A DNA stretch of 64,000 nt from Neodiprion pinetum. Its lineage: Eukaryota > Arthropoda > Insecta > Hymenoptera > Diprionidae. Under the pieces are notes generated by a model. That model was not told the DNA's origin. It ran no database searches and worked only from the letters and a program-made list of their open reading frames with translations. Numbering within the stretch: the stretch's first letter is position 1; every line of letters starts with the position of its first letter. The translations under genes were made by a program, and so were the position numbers. The stretch spans positions 33,210,607-33,274,606 of the forward strand of contig NC_060235.2 of NCBI RefSeq assembly GCF_021155775.2, written 5' to 3'. Positions 61,634 through 64,000 of this stretch are shown piece by piece.

Positions 61634-61904
61634 CACTGCTGGGTAAAGTGCTTCGATAGATCCATTTAAAATGAGAAATGGAAAAGGATTTGAAAAACGT
61701 CAACTGAAATGGATGTTTGAGAACATTTCAAATGTTAAATGCAAAATGCCATTTACATTTTTAATGCCTATTTTAGATGAAACCATTTAAAATATTACCC
61801 GGCAGTGGTTACTTTGAGAACATTTAAAATGTTAAATGCAAAATGCCATTTACATTTTTAATGCTTATTTTAAAAGAAACCATTTCAAACATTACCCAAC
61901 AGTG
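61634..61904. mobile_element. Tc1/mariner-type MITE with TA flanks
   Basis: The ends are CACTGCTGGGTAA and TTACCCAACAGTG (inverted, one mismatch), each flanked by TA (61632-61633 and 61905-61906). The TA target duplication points to the Tc1/mariner superfamily. The interior contains two copies of an about 100-bp segment (61710 and 61815, GAGAACATTT-AAATGTTAAA). The first ends in its own inner ATTACCCGGCAGTG, so the right end is duplicated in tandem. No transposase frame. Confidence 0.85.
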
Positions 61905-61906
61905 TA

Positions 61907-64000
61907 TATGTATAAATATTACCTACTGCATTCGTGATTGAGCCGAATGTACTTTGGTACGCTGTGTACAGTACTTGCGTAAGAAGGATCACTACTCTGA
62001 CAAACGCGACGCTCTTCTAGCTATCTCCGTATTCCTTGCCCTCGAACTATGTTACGCATTTAGACGAGGCATTCGACCGTTCCTCGCACCAAGTAATACA
62101 CCGCAATTTTTTCAACTCCCTGAAACGATGTTCATATATCAGGCTGAAGTTTGTAACGTTATTGTAACGACGCATCTTTCGAAAAAGTCGTTATTTTGCA
62201 ACTTTAGGGTTACTTGAGTAAACTGTTAATACAGCATTGACTAACTCGGATTTTGTAAATTCAACTTCTTCGGGTATTCTAATAATGCAGAATAATAATT
62301 TTTGATTTAACGTATCGATACATTAACGTTACTACCTTCAGCCTCGCGTTCATATTTGGAAATCAAACTAGAACCCCTTTTATTTTAATGTGCAATATTA
62401 ACTTTTCGGAAATTCGAATTGCAGAGTAATCAAAAAATGGGTTAAGATTCCCGAGTTTCGAACCAGTCGAAAAACTGGATAACTAGGAAACTGCGATTTT
62501 TATGCACATATCCATGTGCAAGTTGATTACGTTTATTGTTAGTCGTAATCTCTTGCTCCTTAATTGCACTATCACACCTCCTTTTTTAGGGGATAAGAAA
62601 TCGTTTTTGGAATTAGGTATACGGAAATATACCTTGATTACAACTGGAGGGCGCGGATTGTTTGGGCAAACTTGCCATCATAGATTCAGAAAAATGAGGC
62701 AGACGCTGGCTTGATCAGTCTAATAAAGCGAATCTGTTGAAATCTATTTAAAAAATCTAATTTCTTGTAGGAAAGAATTTGTAGAAACGAACTTGTAAAA
62801 ACGACATCCTCTCGCCCAGCCGACGATCTTCCATCTGCGGCCTGATCGGTGAACTTCAATCGCCTCTAAGTCGAAAGCCATTGCTTTCAAAAAAAATTGT
62901 CAAGTGTAATTTTAGTCTTATTTTTTTGCAAGAAATCCGTGAGTGCCCGATGGTCCCCGCATACCGAATCACCCTGCATATGTACGCATTGGGTCATTAT
63001 ATGCGAGCGTAATATTTCAACAAACAAATAGGTAAGAGCAAACAAAAGCATGCAAGTAGCTTGCTCTCATCACAGGTGAACTATCGTCTACGCACGCATA
63101 AATGTAATATCATAACGAGACGCGTTATTCGCAATGACGTCTGCGATTCGCTACTTAGAGCTCATCAATAATTACAAAGCTTTTAACAAAACAGTTACAG
63201 CCTGAAACTATAAATATATAACGCATTTCACCATCCAAAATGAGATAATTTATTTCCGGAGTAACCCATCACCGCATCTAAGTTAGTCGAATTATAAGTG
63301 TAAATTTATGTTTCTGTGAATTGTCCGGTGCGCAAAATTGCACCTTTTAATATATCGTGACAAATATTTGCCAGGGTATTGAGCTTGTGTCACCTGACCA
63401 TCGTCACCGTATACAAATTTTTCCGACCGCGTCATAATAACACGTCGTCGAATTGTCCTTGTGAAGTATTATTGGATGCTGTCGTGGGATAAAATTTTTC
63501 GTGCGAGTAATACACGGCAGCATTTGTACTCCGCAGGTTCGCTAATTGCCTTGCGGATATTCTTTCATTAGTATCGTACTTACTCTGTTTACCCTGCGAT
63601 ATAGCAGCGTGGCATTACGTAATCATGGCATCTTTTCGCATGCAGGAGCAAAATCCAACGCACAGCCGAGGTCCTCAATCCCGTCATAAAATTTCCCAAT
63701 CAATGCGGTGCCGTCTGCCATAACATAACACACGACACGCTTAGGCAACCTTCCGCTTCGAGTCACCTCCTGGCACCCTCCTCTCCACGTGGTATCCATT
63801 CGATTTTTGCGAAACTCGAGTACTATCTAATAGTAGGTACGTAGCGGCAGAGCTTGCCAACTTGGGCGAAACTACGGAGCAGTTGTCATCAAGCGGCAGG
63901 ACGTTTTCTCATGAAAATCCACGAGCTGCTGCCCGTCATCGAACTACATCATGTAGGGAGTTTTCTGCAAAAGGTCCCGACGCGAACAACGTTTCGCCGG
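61907..64000. other. Spacer or intron to the window end
   Basis: No gene recognised. TTTTCGCATGCAG at about 63647 is an acceptor-like sequence followed by a short open stretch (EQNPTHSRGPQSRH), not enough to call an exon. Confidence 0.35.

Noticed and set aside
1..64000. tRNA, rRNA, CRISPR, operon and Shine-Dalgarno signals
   Set aside because: No tRNA B-box or cloverleaf that I could support, no rRNA stretch; this is eukaryotic DNA and the short direct repeats are not spaced like CRISPR.

Overview
The window looks like a piece of an insect nuclear chromosome. Its genes are split by short GT-AG introns, and spacers are rich in AT, GT and CA microsatellites. It holds many short inverted-repeat elements, one decayed LINE, and arthropod-type fatty acyl-CoA reductases (FARs). 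A hymenopteran, possibly a sawfly, would fit the FAR cluster and base composition. That is inference; nothing here proves the order.

Layout. 1-9.6 kb is mostly spacer, with one BED zinc-finger exon (minus, about 4.3-4.65 kb) and a good TATA/initiator promoter at 6.94-6.98 kb (plus). 9.65-11.26 kb carries a FLYWCH zinc-finger gene on minus, which I could assemble over six phase-consistent exons. 12.6-13.25 kb is a tandem repeat with alternating unit lengths. 15.75-16.3 kb is a frameshifted LINE reverse-transcriptase relic.

19-41 kb is the core: a FAR cluster. FAR-A (plus, 19190-23686) and FAR-B (plus, 30345-32282) are close paralogues with identical intron positions. Between them lies a recent, internally deleted copy of FAR-A (27.05-27.62 kb). 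A badly decayed FAR fragment sits near 35.2-35.6 kb. FAR-C (minus, 40828-37843) is intact but has a completely different exon plan. All three intact models keep the Rossmann TGxxGxxG motif and the YxxxK catalytic motif. They should reduce fatty acyl-CoA to fatty alcohol with NADPH, supplying wax, cuticular or pheromone alcohols. The introns of FAR-A are swollen by mobile elements, while those of FAR-B are 56-201 bp.

41-64 kb has no gene I can name. It holds several inverted-repeat elements (41.87, 46.48, 47.5 and 61.63 kb), a 123-bp-period repeat (55.3 kb), a long imperfect hairpin (58.33-58.53 kb), and a GC-rich, promoter-like block at 60.6-61.6 kb that may start a gene running out of the window.

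All exon models come from reading splice sites and frame by eye, without transcript data.
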